From positions 354,284 through 405,354 of the forward strand of contig QKYT01000005.1 of NCBI GenBank assembly GCA_003550305.1: DNA of 51,071 bases, written 5' to 3'. This stretch comes from Glomus cerebriforme (taxonomy: Eukaryota; Glomeromycota; Glomeromycetes; Glomerales; Glomeraceae). Positions 35,059 through 51,071 of the stretch are shown here, in pieces; positions within the stretch are counted from its first letter, which is position 1; each line of letters starts with the position of its first letter. A program made the position numbers and the translations under genes. The notes under the pieces are model-generated. The model saw nothing but the letters and a program-made list of their open reading frames with translations, was not told where the DNA came from and searched no databases.

Positions 35059-36799
35059 ATGTCAGAAGTAAACTCCATTGATAATAATGTGTGTAAGCGG
35101 AGTGTTTTACTTTTTAAATTGACAGATTATGATTTGGATAAATTTGAAAGATATGCAAAATTTAAGGATTATGACCTTGTGTTATGTGAAAATTGCAATC
35201 AAAAATTTCGAAAATTTGATAATAATAATGATAATTATCATTATTGTTGTAGAAATTGTTATTATGAAGAAACTGACGAAGAAGAAAAAAAACGTATGAA
35301 ATATGGAAAATGTAAAGAATGTTTTCAAGCAAATGCATCTTTCCATGGGTGTAACTCTTGTAATATAAAACACTTACAACAAGATTTTGATAAGTGGACA
35401 AGTGGAAATAAAGATATTGACAAATTAATACAAGATATTCAACTTTCACATGAACATCTACGTAAGATATTAGAATGGATTCCATATGATAAATTTAATG
35501 ATATTAAATATATAGCTGAAGGAGGCTTTGCTAAAGTATATTCAGCTACTTGGATAGATGGAAAAATTAAAAAATGGAAAAAAGAATCTAATAGTTGGGA
35601 AAGAGATGGACCGAGACAAGTTGCATTAAAAGTATTCAATAATTCATCAGATAATATAAGTGAAGATTTTATAAATGAGGTTTGTAAAATAAATAAATAT
35701 CATGTAGTTTTTATACTTTTCTATTCATTTATTTTTTATTCAAATTTATAGTTAAAATTTTTCAAAATATGTAATGGTTATCATGGTACAGTTCATTGTC
35801 ATGGAGTTACTAAAGAGCCTAATACACAGAATTATGCATTAGTATTACATTTTTATGAAGATGGTAGTTTACGTTCTTACCTTGATCAAAATTTTAGTTC
35901 ATTAACTTGGGATCAAAAATTCGATATTATATTCCATATCAGTTTAGGACTTAATACTATTCATAAGTTTAATTCAATTCATAAAGATCTTCACTTGGGT
36001 AATGTTTTGAAATCAAAATCCGAATATTTGCCATGTATTAGTGATTTTGGATTTTGCAAACCAGCAGATGAAAAATCATCTAAAAAGATTTATGGAGTAA
36101 TGCCATACATGGCACCTGAAATATTACGTGGAAAAGAATATACAAAGAAATCTGATGTATATTCATTGGGTATTATTATAAATGAAATAATTTCTATAAT
36201 TCCTCCATTTAATGATGAACCACATGATTATTATCTTTCATTGGATATTTGTCGTGGTAAACGTTCAAAAATAAGTGATGAAACACCAGACTCTCTAAAA
36301 GAATTAATTCAAAAATGTTGGGATGCAATTCCAGAAAATCGTCCATCTCCCGAAGAAGTTATTGATGAAATAGGAAAAATTAGACGCAACTTTGAGGGGT
36401 TAAAAAATAATTTTACTCCCATTACAAAATCAACAACGAAATCAACAAAAACAAAATTATATGAAACACACACTCAAGCAATTTACACAAGTCGACTTCT
36501 CAATTTATCAAATTTACCCGAGCCTGTAAATTGTTTAAATCAAAAAGGATTTATATCTTCAAGAAATACAGCAGGTAAATTATTTGTTTTTTTTTTATTT
36601 ATTTTATTTTACTAAAATTATTAAAATTATTTTTTAATCATAAAAGAAGTCAATACTTATACCTCTGAATGTCTTGATTGTATTGTTACTGATTTAAGTA
36701 AATTAGGTAAGAAAGATTTTATTGTTTATGGTATTATGTAATTAATTAAATTAATTGATTGTTTATATCTTAGATGTTAATAAAAGTAGTAAATTTTAA
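35059..36799 (+). CDS. Protein kinase with Cys-pair N-terminus, copy B (intact)
   Basis: Four exons: 35059-35679, 35752-36574, 36647-36706 and 36774-36799, giving 509 residues. The N-terminus has four CxxC or C-rich pairs (CENC at 43-46, CCRNC at 63-67, CKEC at 85-88, CNSC at 98-101) that may bind zinc, then QQDFDKWTSGN (107-117), a signature I associate with the expanded kinase family of Rhizophagus. The kinase domain runs from about 150: Gly loop AEGGFAKV (153-160), ALKVF with Lys191, catalytic loop HKDLHLGN (284-291), DFG (305-307) and MAPEILRGKEYTKKSDVYSLG. The HRD arginine is Lys here. The tail has the conserved QAIYTSRLLNLSNLPEP. Probably a tyrosine-kinase-like Ser/Thr kinase in signalling; substrate unknown. 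The frame-broken paralogue is at 8601, with the same exon structure. Confidence 0.87.
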
Positions 36800-36937
36800 A
36801 GGCAGACAATATTTTTAAATTATAAATTTTTTTATTTTATATTTATTTTTTCATTACCTATAACAATATTTTATTTTATTCGTTATCCATAAAAAATAAA
36901 TAAATAAATAAACTTATTTTATTGTTGTTATAAAAAT

Positions 36938-37474
36938 TAAAATTCTGGGCGTCATCAATATTCCAATTGATAGAATTACTAAAATCAATTGAACGCTAAA
37001 CTAGTATTTGCTTTACTATTTATCCATTTGCTAATTAACTTTGCTAAATTTCCATCATAATAAAAACTTTTCACAGTATCCTTCCCAATCTTCTTAGTAA
37101 GTTTATGAATTTCATGTCAGTTTTAAACGTAGAATTCTTACATAATCTCATTTACAAATTTTTTTCTTTCATCTTATTTGAATCAAAAATTTGCTTAAAA
37201 TAAATCTCAATTTCTTTGAGATCTATCGTATACCAAAAGAACAAGAAATTGGTTTGAAACTAATGCAGCGTCTCAAGAATGTTTCAATTGTGTCAGATTG
37301 GTTAGTCACACTCTGTTGATCAGATTCAACTGGTACTGCAGTTCTTAGAACAACTGCATAACATTGAATTATTTCGTTTTGGAGAGAAGTAAATTGTGAT
37401 GAAATTTTACCAAAATCATTACTGGTAATATTCTCGATCATTGATAAAATTTTCTGCGCTTTCTTAGCCATCAT
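36938..37474 (-). pseudogene. Fragments of an uncharacterised gene
   Basis: Minus-strand coding-like pieces follow each other in different frames: 37474-37223 (begins MMAKKAQKILSMIENI, 83 codons), then YTIDLKEIEIYFKQIFDSNK near 37230-37170, then HEIHKLTKKIGKDTVKSFYY continuing DGNLAKLISKWINSKANTS near 37120-36985. No splice sites connect them neatly. This suggests a decayed gene. I cannot name the family. Confidence 0.35.
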
Positions 37475-38185
37475 TACAGTATGTGTCCTAATTTTTTTTA
37501 ATTTCTGCGGTAAGTTTACTGTCAGTTAATTGGATACATGTGCGGAAAGTAGAACATCTGGTGTAGATAATCATATCAAAAGGTGAGAACAGACAGAATA
37601 TATATTCATGTTTATTGTGATCATTTAGTAGAAATGTAAAATATGTTATGAATCTGTATTATGTTCTATTACCAACACAATCTTTAAAAATACTTCTAAT
37701 CAATCGTTTAAAGAACGAAATTTTTTACAAATTCAAATTCTCTATAATGAATTATTAAACCTTTTTGCTAAACAGTTGTCAGCAATTATTTATGTAATGA
37801 TTGATACAGTATATGCTATTTTTTTTTTTTTTTTTTGATTTGATGAAATTCAATAACTTTTGATCAATATTATTAATTTGCAGTTTGATCCCATTCATCT
37901 CTTCTATAAGCTGTCTATTTCTGAGCTTAACAAATGTTGAGTTTCTAATTTTGTAAAGAATACTATACTGTTTTGTTTGGCCTGATCGCAGTATTTCCAG
38001 CAGCTTCAAACGCTATAACTACTTCTGCTGATTTTATATAAACATGCCCATGCCATCCTTTTGCTTGACTATCTTTTGCTTCAGAAGATTCCAAAATTTA
38101 ACGCAAATAGTTCCACTACATTTTATCTGTTTTTATAGATGGTCCCTACCAGATATGTGGACATGAAATATCCCAGCACCTAATC
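37475..38185. other. Intergenic, no supported gene
   Basis: AT-rich; a poly-T run lies at about 37820-37836. A 76-codon minus frame (37779-38009) has a Lys-rich artefact tail caused by that run and is not supported. Confidence 0.35.
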
Positions 38186-38649
38186 TCAAAATCGACTATC
38201 TACAACCAAGCGCTTATTTATTTTATGATTTCTGGGCCCAGAAACTTTGCCATATGCTGGATGGGACATATAAAATCTCACGAACATCATCTTTAGTTGT
38301 TGGGATAACCATCTTTCCCATCTTTTCCCGTTCTTTTTCCACGTACCAGTTGTAGGATGATTTTGTTGTAGAGCCAATCTTGCGCAAAAAATGGAAGGTT
38401 TTGGATATGGTTCTTACTAGAGCGCTCTAATCGCCTGATTACTCTACTAGTTGCCCTGATCGTTCTCGATTTGATTTTCCTAATATATAAAAGCAGAGAG
38501 GGCGATGAATAATTTTGATCACGTGATTTGCCGTTTTTTTCAAAGTATACTATGGGCATCACGCAGATTGTAAGTATCTGCCCCACCACATCTGCTGATA
38601 TAGGCAATGATAACATCAATAAGAATGAAATGACAATCAATCTAAACAA
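38186..38649 (-). pseudogene. Coding-like debris, two overlapping frames
   Basis: Two minus-strand frames appear to be parts of one broken protein: an upstream part (38649-38390) ending around RLERSSKNHIQNLPFFAQ, and a downstream part (about 38400-38186) with RLALQQNHPTTGTWKKNGKR, WERWLSQQL and MSHPAYGKVSGPRNHKINKR. The composition (Trp, Pro, His, Gly) is unlike random AT-rich frames. No domain is recognised. Confidence 0.35.
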
Positions 38650-40628
38650 AAAGAGGTGTAATAATAAAGTTCAACAAATTGTATGTAATCATTTTCAAAT
38701 CACGTCGCATGGCTAATTTCTTAATGCTGGCCGAATGCCATAATGTTGGCCAATTTTGCGATTTTTTGGTGGTTACGCTGGGGAAGTTAGTATACTTTAG
38801 GAGGTATTAAAATTTTAGTAGATTGAACGTATTCCGGCAGTTTATGCTTGCTTTTAACGCTATTAACGTAATTTCTTGCGGTTTCTAATGTACGATTTTC
38901 TTTACTATTTATAAAATCAAGGCACTTATTTCGATCCTTCGGCAAGTTTAGCAGAAAGTCCAAAAAATATTGTTAAAAATCCCCAATTTTTAATGCTGGG
39001 CTTTATCCACCAACTTGTTTGTCTATAAATAGAGTACACTGGATTTTGAATTTCGTACTCATTATTAGATACTGAATCTTCTTCAGGAAGAGATTTTTTA
39101 TTCGGATTCACCCCTATATATATTATTTGCACAATAATAATGGTGATACGGTATTTCGCAATTGTCAGGACTACGACTCCGCTGAAAATTTATGTATAAA
39201 AAAAATACTCACTAGCATTTTATTGCAAATATACAGTCACAAGCTTAATCAATATTCACTTCTCATTTACAGTTTCTTTTAAGCACGTACTGTATATATT
39301 TTTCTACTATAACGTTTAATATGGAGTATTGAAAGCTGCATTTCTCAAGCCAATATAGTCATTTGTAATATCATAGTAAGAACAGAAGAACTGCATTTTT
39401 TTTTTACAAAAACTCTCATGAACAAGTTCCATTTAAAGGAGGAATCATTCTTACTGAAAATATATTTTTCAAAAACTACTTGAAACTTTGTAACTGAAGA
39501 AAAACTTCCAGTCAAATTCGCTTAGTAAATGGAAAGGTTATAACTTATGAGGTAGCTTTAGAACCTCATTCAATAGCAACAGCTCAAATCATTTTATTAA
39601 TACTGTATGTACCTGGAGCAATCAGATAACTGGTGGAGCCGGGGAAGATATTATGGCTAAGCATGTAACGGATTAGAGTGGGCTTATCGACTCCGAATAT
39701 CCCGAATTGTGTAATATCATTTGGAAATTCATATAACAAAGTAATTAATTTTTTTTATTGATATGGATGTTTCGTCGCCGGTGTTGATAGGCTCCTTGTA
39801 ATTTCTAATTTGCCAACTTATTAGTTACCTATTCCCGCTGAGATCTTTCATTGTACTAGTATTTCTTCTGTTGTGTTTGATTTAGATTTATGGGAGGTGC
39901 AAGATAGAATACTTAGCGTTAAAATTCATGGATATTATGTAAAAATTGATTTGAATTCAGGTCTTTACTTAATATTAAGCATTAAATTCTTATTGGAAAT
40001 TACTAGAATAATGTTATATCATAAAACTTTATTTTTATTATTTAATTTTTAGGAACAATTTAAAATTATAGACACGTGGTTGATATTTGGACAATAATCA
40101 TAATATTGATAATTGATTATGTAATTTTGATCAAACTATCTTAATTATATAATTATTAATTATATCCATTAAAGCACTTTCGTTCGTAATCTTTTTTGAT
40201 TTTATTAACTGTTTGCTTTTGTAATATAGTGATCAACGTCGATCATTCCTATTCGGTAGTCGGCAATATTAATACATTACGCAATTACCAGCGTAAAAAC
40301 GGGGCCTGCAAGTTGCACGGATTTACAAAACTGCCAGGCGAATCAATATATACTTATATGGATAGCTTGTTCAAATAAATTTAAAATACGTTATCTGTTT
40401 TTTACCAAGAGGCTCTCGTTCCTCTTAATCGTGTGGCTTGGGTTGTTAAAATCCATTTTATTAAACGATCCCAAATTTGGTTAATCAATTGGTGTTAACT
40501 TTACTAAACGTGGTAGAAGATCAGTGGTTTTAAATAAGAAAGTGTGGATTTTTTTTTTTTTTAAAAAAAAAAAAGTTTGTCTTCTCTTTCTTTTTCTTCT
40601 TTAATTCTTTATAATACCTTTTTACCAG
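38650..40628. other. Gene-poor stretch with scattered coding-like remnants
   Basis: No intact gene is seen. Minus frame 39132-38926 ends in SIYRQTSWWIKPSIKNWGFL. On the plus strand at about 39515-39735 a frame with internal stops contains TGGAGEDIMAKHVTD and SGLIDSEYPELCNIIWKFI. Plus frame 40196-40378 (60 codons) has no support. The last 150 bases are the likely promoter of the NMA111-like gene; a tttaccag just before its ATG could also be a 5' UTR intron acceptor. Confidence 0.35.
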
Positions 40629-44161
<3,533 letters not shown>

Positions 44162-46301
44162 ATTTATTTATTTATTATAAATATTTATTATAGACATTTC
44201 ATGATTTTTTTTTTTTTTTTTTTATTAAATGAAATTTTAGAAATTTCTCTGTTAAATATTTAACCATTTTAGTCTAAGACTTTTTTTGACTTATCATAGA
44301 TTGTAAATTTACATCATTTTCTTTTATTTATACTTTTTATATAAACTCTATATTATATAAACTTTTGAATAAAGTGAAATAATTAGATGCATGATGGATA
44401 CGTACACGCAATACAATAGCAAAATTACATAATCAACTATTTTTATTTAGTTGGAACAAATCATTCTTAAAAATAGTTTTAAGGCGTTTTCACACTTTTT
44501 ATCCTAAGGAATTACTATATTGGATTGGATAATCTAGCTATTTTAGCAATTATTATTTACTGTCATTTTTATTTGTGATTATTACAAAGAACCGATGTTT
44601 TTAAATTAAAATATTAACGTCTAATCTAACAAAATTTAACAAATTTCTTCATTCTTTAATAACTGAAATATTTTTTTTTTAAAAAAATACATATTATATT
44701 ACGGAAAATATGTAACTTTAAAAAGAGAAATGTAAGTATATGAATTGTACAACATATCGAGAATTTTCTTTACAGTATTCAAAAATTCGTTTATAAAGGG
44801 ATTACATAAAGGGTAATCATCGTGGTAACTTTTTAAGACAAATTATTAATTAAGCTCGATTTGGATAAAAAAAAATTACCACGTATACGTATTAAATTTT
44901 ATATAATTAACAATGGACCATCAATTGTTGTCTTTGGGGGAGGGAAGAAAAAACCGTACAATGAAACGTCCTTTATGTTTCAATGAATTCCAAATAAATT
45001 CAAGCGAAAATACCATATTAGTAATTATTTAAGAGTTAGAAGAATAAATAATTTATTTAAAAAAAGTTACAATAAAAAATTATCATCAAACGAAAACTCA
45101 TTATCATTTCCCTTTAAAGTTAGTAAATCACTATACAAAAGATTTATTTACTCCAAAACTCGTGTTTATGATAATGTTTAAAGATTTACTACGAACATAA
45201 TTACGCCCATATGCAAAATTATAGTTGTTGGCTAATTTTCTTTTTTTTTTTTTTTTTTTTATTTTTTTTATTTTTTTTTTTTTTTTTTTTTTTTAATCGT
45301 TTCAGATATTTTTCTTTATTGCGATTCGTAATACGCGTAAAGTATTATTTGATTCTTTCGATTTGTTTTCCATATGGAACATTAAATATCCATATGTTCT
45401 ACGTGTTCAAAGTTTACATGTTATACTGCAAGAATATTTTCAAAAATATTACTTGATTCATTAAGATATCACGACCGTGAAGAATATTTAATAACTTTTT
45501 CTTCGTTACACGCTTACTAAATCGAATGTTACAATAACTTTTTACTACTATTTAAGATAACGAATTTGGTTTATCAATATATCAATAAGAATTATAAGAT
45601 TTTCGGAGAAATAAATATTATTCACTATATTTGCAAATAAAATAAAATATAAACTTAAACACAACATTATCAAACATTATTAATTTGTTTCCACGATATA
45701 CGCAGTAGTATGATATCATTGATTTCATTGGCATTTGACGATACATGCAAAAAGGCGCATTTCGCATTTTTTTTTTTTTTTTTTTGTTTTTAAGATTTTC
45801 AATTTAAGCCTATTGATTTTTTGCCGTTTATTATTTAAAAATAAAAATGGGAAATTTTGTATACTTCATTGTAATTTTTAATTCAACTATTACATAAACT
45901 GTTTAAACTGAAGATAATCTAAGGTTGAACGAAAGAATACTATAGAGTATAGATTATAAAAAGTATCTTAATTGTTTATAATCCAGTTTAATATATCAGA
46001 TATATAAAAAAGGAAATATAAAAATCCGTTTATATGTCACATAATCTTATTTTCTCTACTCCATATACTGTAATTATCTAATGATCTGTAATTACCCAAT
46101 AAAAATAAATCTCAGATATATCTATCTTTGCGGCTTTTTTTATGTACCAGTACTTTCCAGTACCTTCAAAACCGTATTTAAACAAGATCAAAAAATAATA
46201 CCTTTTTTTATAAAAAAAAAAAAAAAAAATTTCAAAAAAAAATAATTTTTTTCTTTTAATAAAGAAACCCTTTTTTTTTTCTTTTTTTTTAATAAATAAA
46301 A
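44162..46301. other. Intergenic between NMA111-like and AVT-like genes
   Basis: About 2.1 kb without a supported gene. Notable are homopolymer runs, chiefly the T tract at 45239-45294 and another at 45767-45785. A 131-bp AT-rich leader with A and T runs precedes the transporter start. Confidence 0.45.
45239..45294 (+). repeat. Long poly-T tract
   Basis: About 56 bases of T interrupted by only two A. The frame through it (45211-45456) encodes a Phe string and is an artefact. Confidence 0.85.
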
Positions 46302-48624
46302 ATGTCAGATAATAATAGCAGTCCTGATGCTTCACCTATAAACATTCCATCAATTCGTCAGAGAAGAGCTGGAACAGGAAATAATTTAACAAACATTGCA
46401 ACTTCTTTAGCTGATACATTACAATCATGGACGGGAAATTACAGTCTCACCGCAAGGTAATAAATCATTTCTGCAGTCGATACATTTTTCAATCATTTAT
46501 TATTAATCTAATAACTTTCATTTCTTTATAATAAATAGTACTTACATGAGCAACAATATTGCGGTACCTGCTTCATTCATAGGAGATAATCTTGAACAAC
46601 CTGGAACATTCGGACAATCTTATTCCAGACCAGGAAGATTTAATCAACATCTAGGATCTCTTTCTACAAATCAAAGTTATCATACGGCATACCTTTCACC
46701 TCTCCCTTCAAATTATGGATCGATTGCACGAAATTCTCATTATCCAAGTTTAAATCCAATTAGTGGAAGTCTAACGGAAGAAGGAGATCTTTTAGGAGCT
46801 TCATTTACTAATAATCGTCATAGTGCTATGTGGAGAAGTTCTGCTATTGAAGATTATAAGAAACAACCAACAAAATTTTCTGATCATACTCCTTTGGTTC
46901 AAAATAATTCAAAGTATGTAAAATTAAATTTTTTTGCAAAATTTTTGACTTTTCATAAAATTAAACACATTCTTTTTGTCCCTTTTATTATTCATAGCAA
47001 TACATATGTTTCATTATCAAAAATTGCAGAAATTGAAATTCCTGAACGGGAAGGATCAAATTTTCGACAATCAATTTTCAATTCTTGCAACGTTTTAATT
47101 GGTAATTTGTTGGTCGCTTTCTACGGGATTGTTTCGAATTAATTCATGGCCGTTTTAATCTGTAAAAAAAAAAAAAAAAAAAAATTTTTTTTATATGATA
47201 GGTATTGGAATTTTAGCATTGCCACTTGGATTTAAATATGCTGGATGGTTTATAGGATTTGCAATTTTCGCTTACTGTTTGTTTGTAACGAACTATACCG
47301 CCAAAGTCATTAAAAAATGCTTGGATTATGATGAAGGATTATACACTTACGCGGATATGGGTAAATACCTGTCACGTGATTAATATTTGTTGATTTGATT
47401 CGCTGCTGACAAATTTATTTATTATTAGGTGCTGCTGCATTCGGTGAAAAATCACGAATTTATATTGCAGCATTTTTCTGTCTTGAACTTATTGCTTCGG
47501 GAGTAGCGCTTGTCATCTTGGTTGGAGATTCATTACATGCAATTTTTCCGGATATGTCGATAATTACATTAAAAGTTATCGCGTGGATAGTTATGACTCC
47601 ATTAACTTTGATTGCTATAAGATATCTTTCATATTTTTCATTGCTTGGTATATTAAGTGCCATATGTTTAGTAAATGTTATGGTAATTGATGGATTTGCT
47701 AAACGTGAACATCCCGGCAGTTTAGTTGATCCTATGAAAACTGACTTATTCCCTTTCCAATGGTATAATGTTCCAATGAGCTTTGGTTTAATCATGGCTG
47801 GATTCACAGGTAAAAAAGATATAAATTTTGACGCGTATATAAATTTTATTTAAACAAAATGGTTTTTAAAAAAAAAAAAAATTTTTCTTTATTTTAATAG
47901 GACACGCTGTATTTCCAAGTGTATATAGAGACATGCGAAATCCAAAACAGTATCGAAAGATGGTCAATTATACTTATATGTTTACATCTGCTATATATTT
48001 CCTTATGGCTGCATGCGGTTATTTAATGTTTGGACATACTGTTCTACAAGAGGTAAAGTTTTGTCATTTATGCAGCTTTTAAATCAAAAAAATTATTTTC
48101 GCGACGTAATATTTAAAACAATTTATTATCCTTGTATAAATCAACCATATTAGATTACACAAAACATAATGGAAATAGGAGACTATAACCATATACTTAA
48201 TCAAGTTATGATTTGGCTAGTAGCAGTTTATCCGATACCAAAATATGCATTGATGTTGAATCCAATTAATTTAACATGCGAAATTTATTATCATTCGATT
48301 CCACGAGTAGAAGATTGGTGCAATAATGGAAGAGGACGTCGTACGTTACTTAAAGTATTTTCTCGTGTATTAATGTCAACTATTGTATTATTAATTGCGA
48401 TACAAGTTCCTGCATTTGATAGAGTTATGGGTATATTAGGAAGTTTTTTCTCATATTTCATCTCGGCTATATTTCCTTGTTTTATTAATTTAAAATTATT
48501 TAGTAGAAGAATGAGTACGAAAGAAAAAGTTTTGAATATTTGTATTATTATTAGTAGTGGTATTCTGAGTATATTGGGTACCATTTGGGCCTTTTTACCT
48601 CATACAAATCATGAAGGTGTTTAG
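46302..48624 (+). CDS. AVT1-like vacuolar amino-acid transporter (AAAP family)
   Basis: Seven exons: 46302-46456, 46539-46913, 46998-47101, 47202-47360, 47429-47809, 47901-48052 and 48154-48624, giving 598 residues, close to yeast Avt1. The N-terminal 180 residues are hydrophilic, Ser/Asn-rich and cytosolic-like, as in Avt1. The transporter core starts at SIFNSCNVLIGIGILALPLG, followed by GFKYAGWFIGFAIFAYCLF, the ADMGAAAFGEKSRIYI segment, FSLLGILSAICLVNVMVIDG, MSFGLIMAGFTGHAVFPSVY, RDMRNPKQYRKMV and a hydrophobic C-terminal half with VPAFDRVMGILGSFFSYFIS. About ten membrane segments are expected. Family members move neutral amino acids across the vacuolar membrane using the proton gradient; substrate and direction here are inferred. 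Start chosen because an ATG in A-rich context opens the first spliceable exon. A TCACGTGA lies in intron 4 (47372). Confidence 0.9.
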
Positions 48625-49135
48625 ATGTAGGGTTTTCTTTAGAGAAAAGTTGCGGGTGAAAAATTAGCGTATAGAAAATTTATTCATCATATTATATTTC
48701 AAAAAAAAAAANACAAAAAAAAAAAATCAATTGGACGGGTTTCAATTACATATTTTTCTATTTTTTAAAAAAAAAGCATAAACATCATAGATACTAAGAA
48801 GGACAATTTCAAAAAAAAAAAAAATTGTATGCATACAAACATTTATTTTTAAAAAAAAATATATATATAGTGTACCGTAGATTTAGAGGGAAAAAAGTGA
48901 CTTTTTTTAAAAAAAATTGTATTTTTAGTTTTAATAAAAAAAATCATTTCTGATTGGTATGTTTAATACTGTTACTGTACAAGATGTTGATTTATTATTA
49001 TCTTGTTCATTGTTTTGTTATGTATTTTTTTTTTACGCCTTTACCCCTAAATCCTTTTTAAAATTATATAAATGATGTACAATGTACATATTATATTTAG
49101 ATAATATGCATTAACCGAATATAATACAATTTATA
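48625..49135. other. Convergent intergenic region between transporter and mannosidase
   Basis: This 511-base stretch holds the 3' ends of two converging genes. It has many A and T runs and an undetermined base at 48712. No gene seen. Confidence 0.5.
48712..48712. other. Ambiguous base (N)
   Basis: A single undetermined base within a poly-A run, likely an unresolved homopolymer. Confidence 0.95.

Positions 49136-51071
<1,936 letters not shown>

Larger units (their letters stand above)
33795..36937 (+). repeat. Segmental duplication arm B (inverted relative to 6705-9715)
   Basis: About 3.1 kb match arm A in inverted orientation, covering the 5' flank from about 33795, the four exons and three introns of the kinase, and the 3' flank to about 36937. 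Arm B keeps a segment (34372-34665) that arm A has lost. The coding parts are more alike than the flanks, but intron sequences are also clearly shared, so this is DNA-level duplication and not retroposition. Confidence 0.85.

Noticed and set aside
45211..45456. 81-codon Phe-rich frame
   Set aside because: It is translation of a poly-T tract.
46078..46335. 85-codon minus-strand frame over the transporter start
   Set aside because: It is made of Lys and Phe runs from homopolymers and overlaps the true first exon on the other strand.

Overview
The window looks like nuclear DNA of an arbuscular mycorrhizal fungus of the Rhizophagus irregularis type. The intergenic DNA is very AT-rich, the coding genes carry many short spliceosomal introns, and there are protein kinases with a Cys-pair N-terminal region and a QQDFxKWTSGN signature, a Crinkler-type protein, and many decayed gene copies. 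The organism is inferred from these features; no database search was done.

Layout. 0.1-1.4 kb: a truncated, decayed third copy (copy C) of a kinase 5' end and its upstream region. 2.6-4.9 kb (-): a Crinkler-like protein with an N-terminal header, an AAA-ATPase-like NTPase and a PD-(D/E)XK nuclease-like domain. 6.7-9.7 kb (-): kinase copy A, frame-broken. 9.8-10.9 kb: decayed Gly-rich gene. 12.8-13.5 kb: a candidate inverted-repeat element with a pyrimidine-rich core. 15.2-22.6 kb (-): a kinesin of about 2321 residues with a divergent motor and a very long coiled coil. 25.9-26.5 kb (-): a pseudogene with in-frame stops. 26.8-27.2 kb: a tandem repeat. 28.1-31.7 kb (+): a ten-exon CWH43-like GPI lipid-remodelling gene. 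32.6-32.9 kb (-): a frameshifted pseudogene. 33.8-36.9 kb (+): intact kinase copy B, inverted relative to A. 36.9-40.4 kb: gene debris. 40.6-44.2 kb (+): NMA111-like nuclear HtrA protease with a GC-AG intron. 46.3-48.6 kb (+): AVT1-like vacuolar amino-acid transporter. 49.1 kb to the right edge (-): the C-terminal part of a class I alpha-1,2-mannosidase (GH47), cut by the window.

The housekeeping genes (CWH43, NMA111, AVT, GH47) are well conserved and can be spliced to full frame by hand. They act in separate processes (GPI anchors, nuclear proteolysis, vacuolar amino-acid transport, N-glycan trimming) and form no operon or pathway. CWH43 and GH47 both serve the secretory pathway. Between them lie expanded-family genes and their remains. 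The clearest architectural signal is an inverted segmental duplication of about 3 kb (A and B) flanking about 24 kb, with a third partial copy at the left edge. The most interesting protein is the Crinkler-NTPase-nuclease, whose only intron is stop-free, a multiple of three and sits at the header/effector junction.
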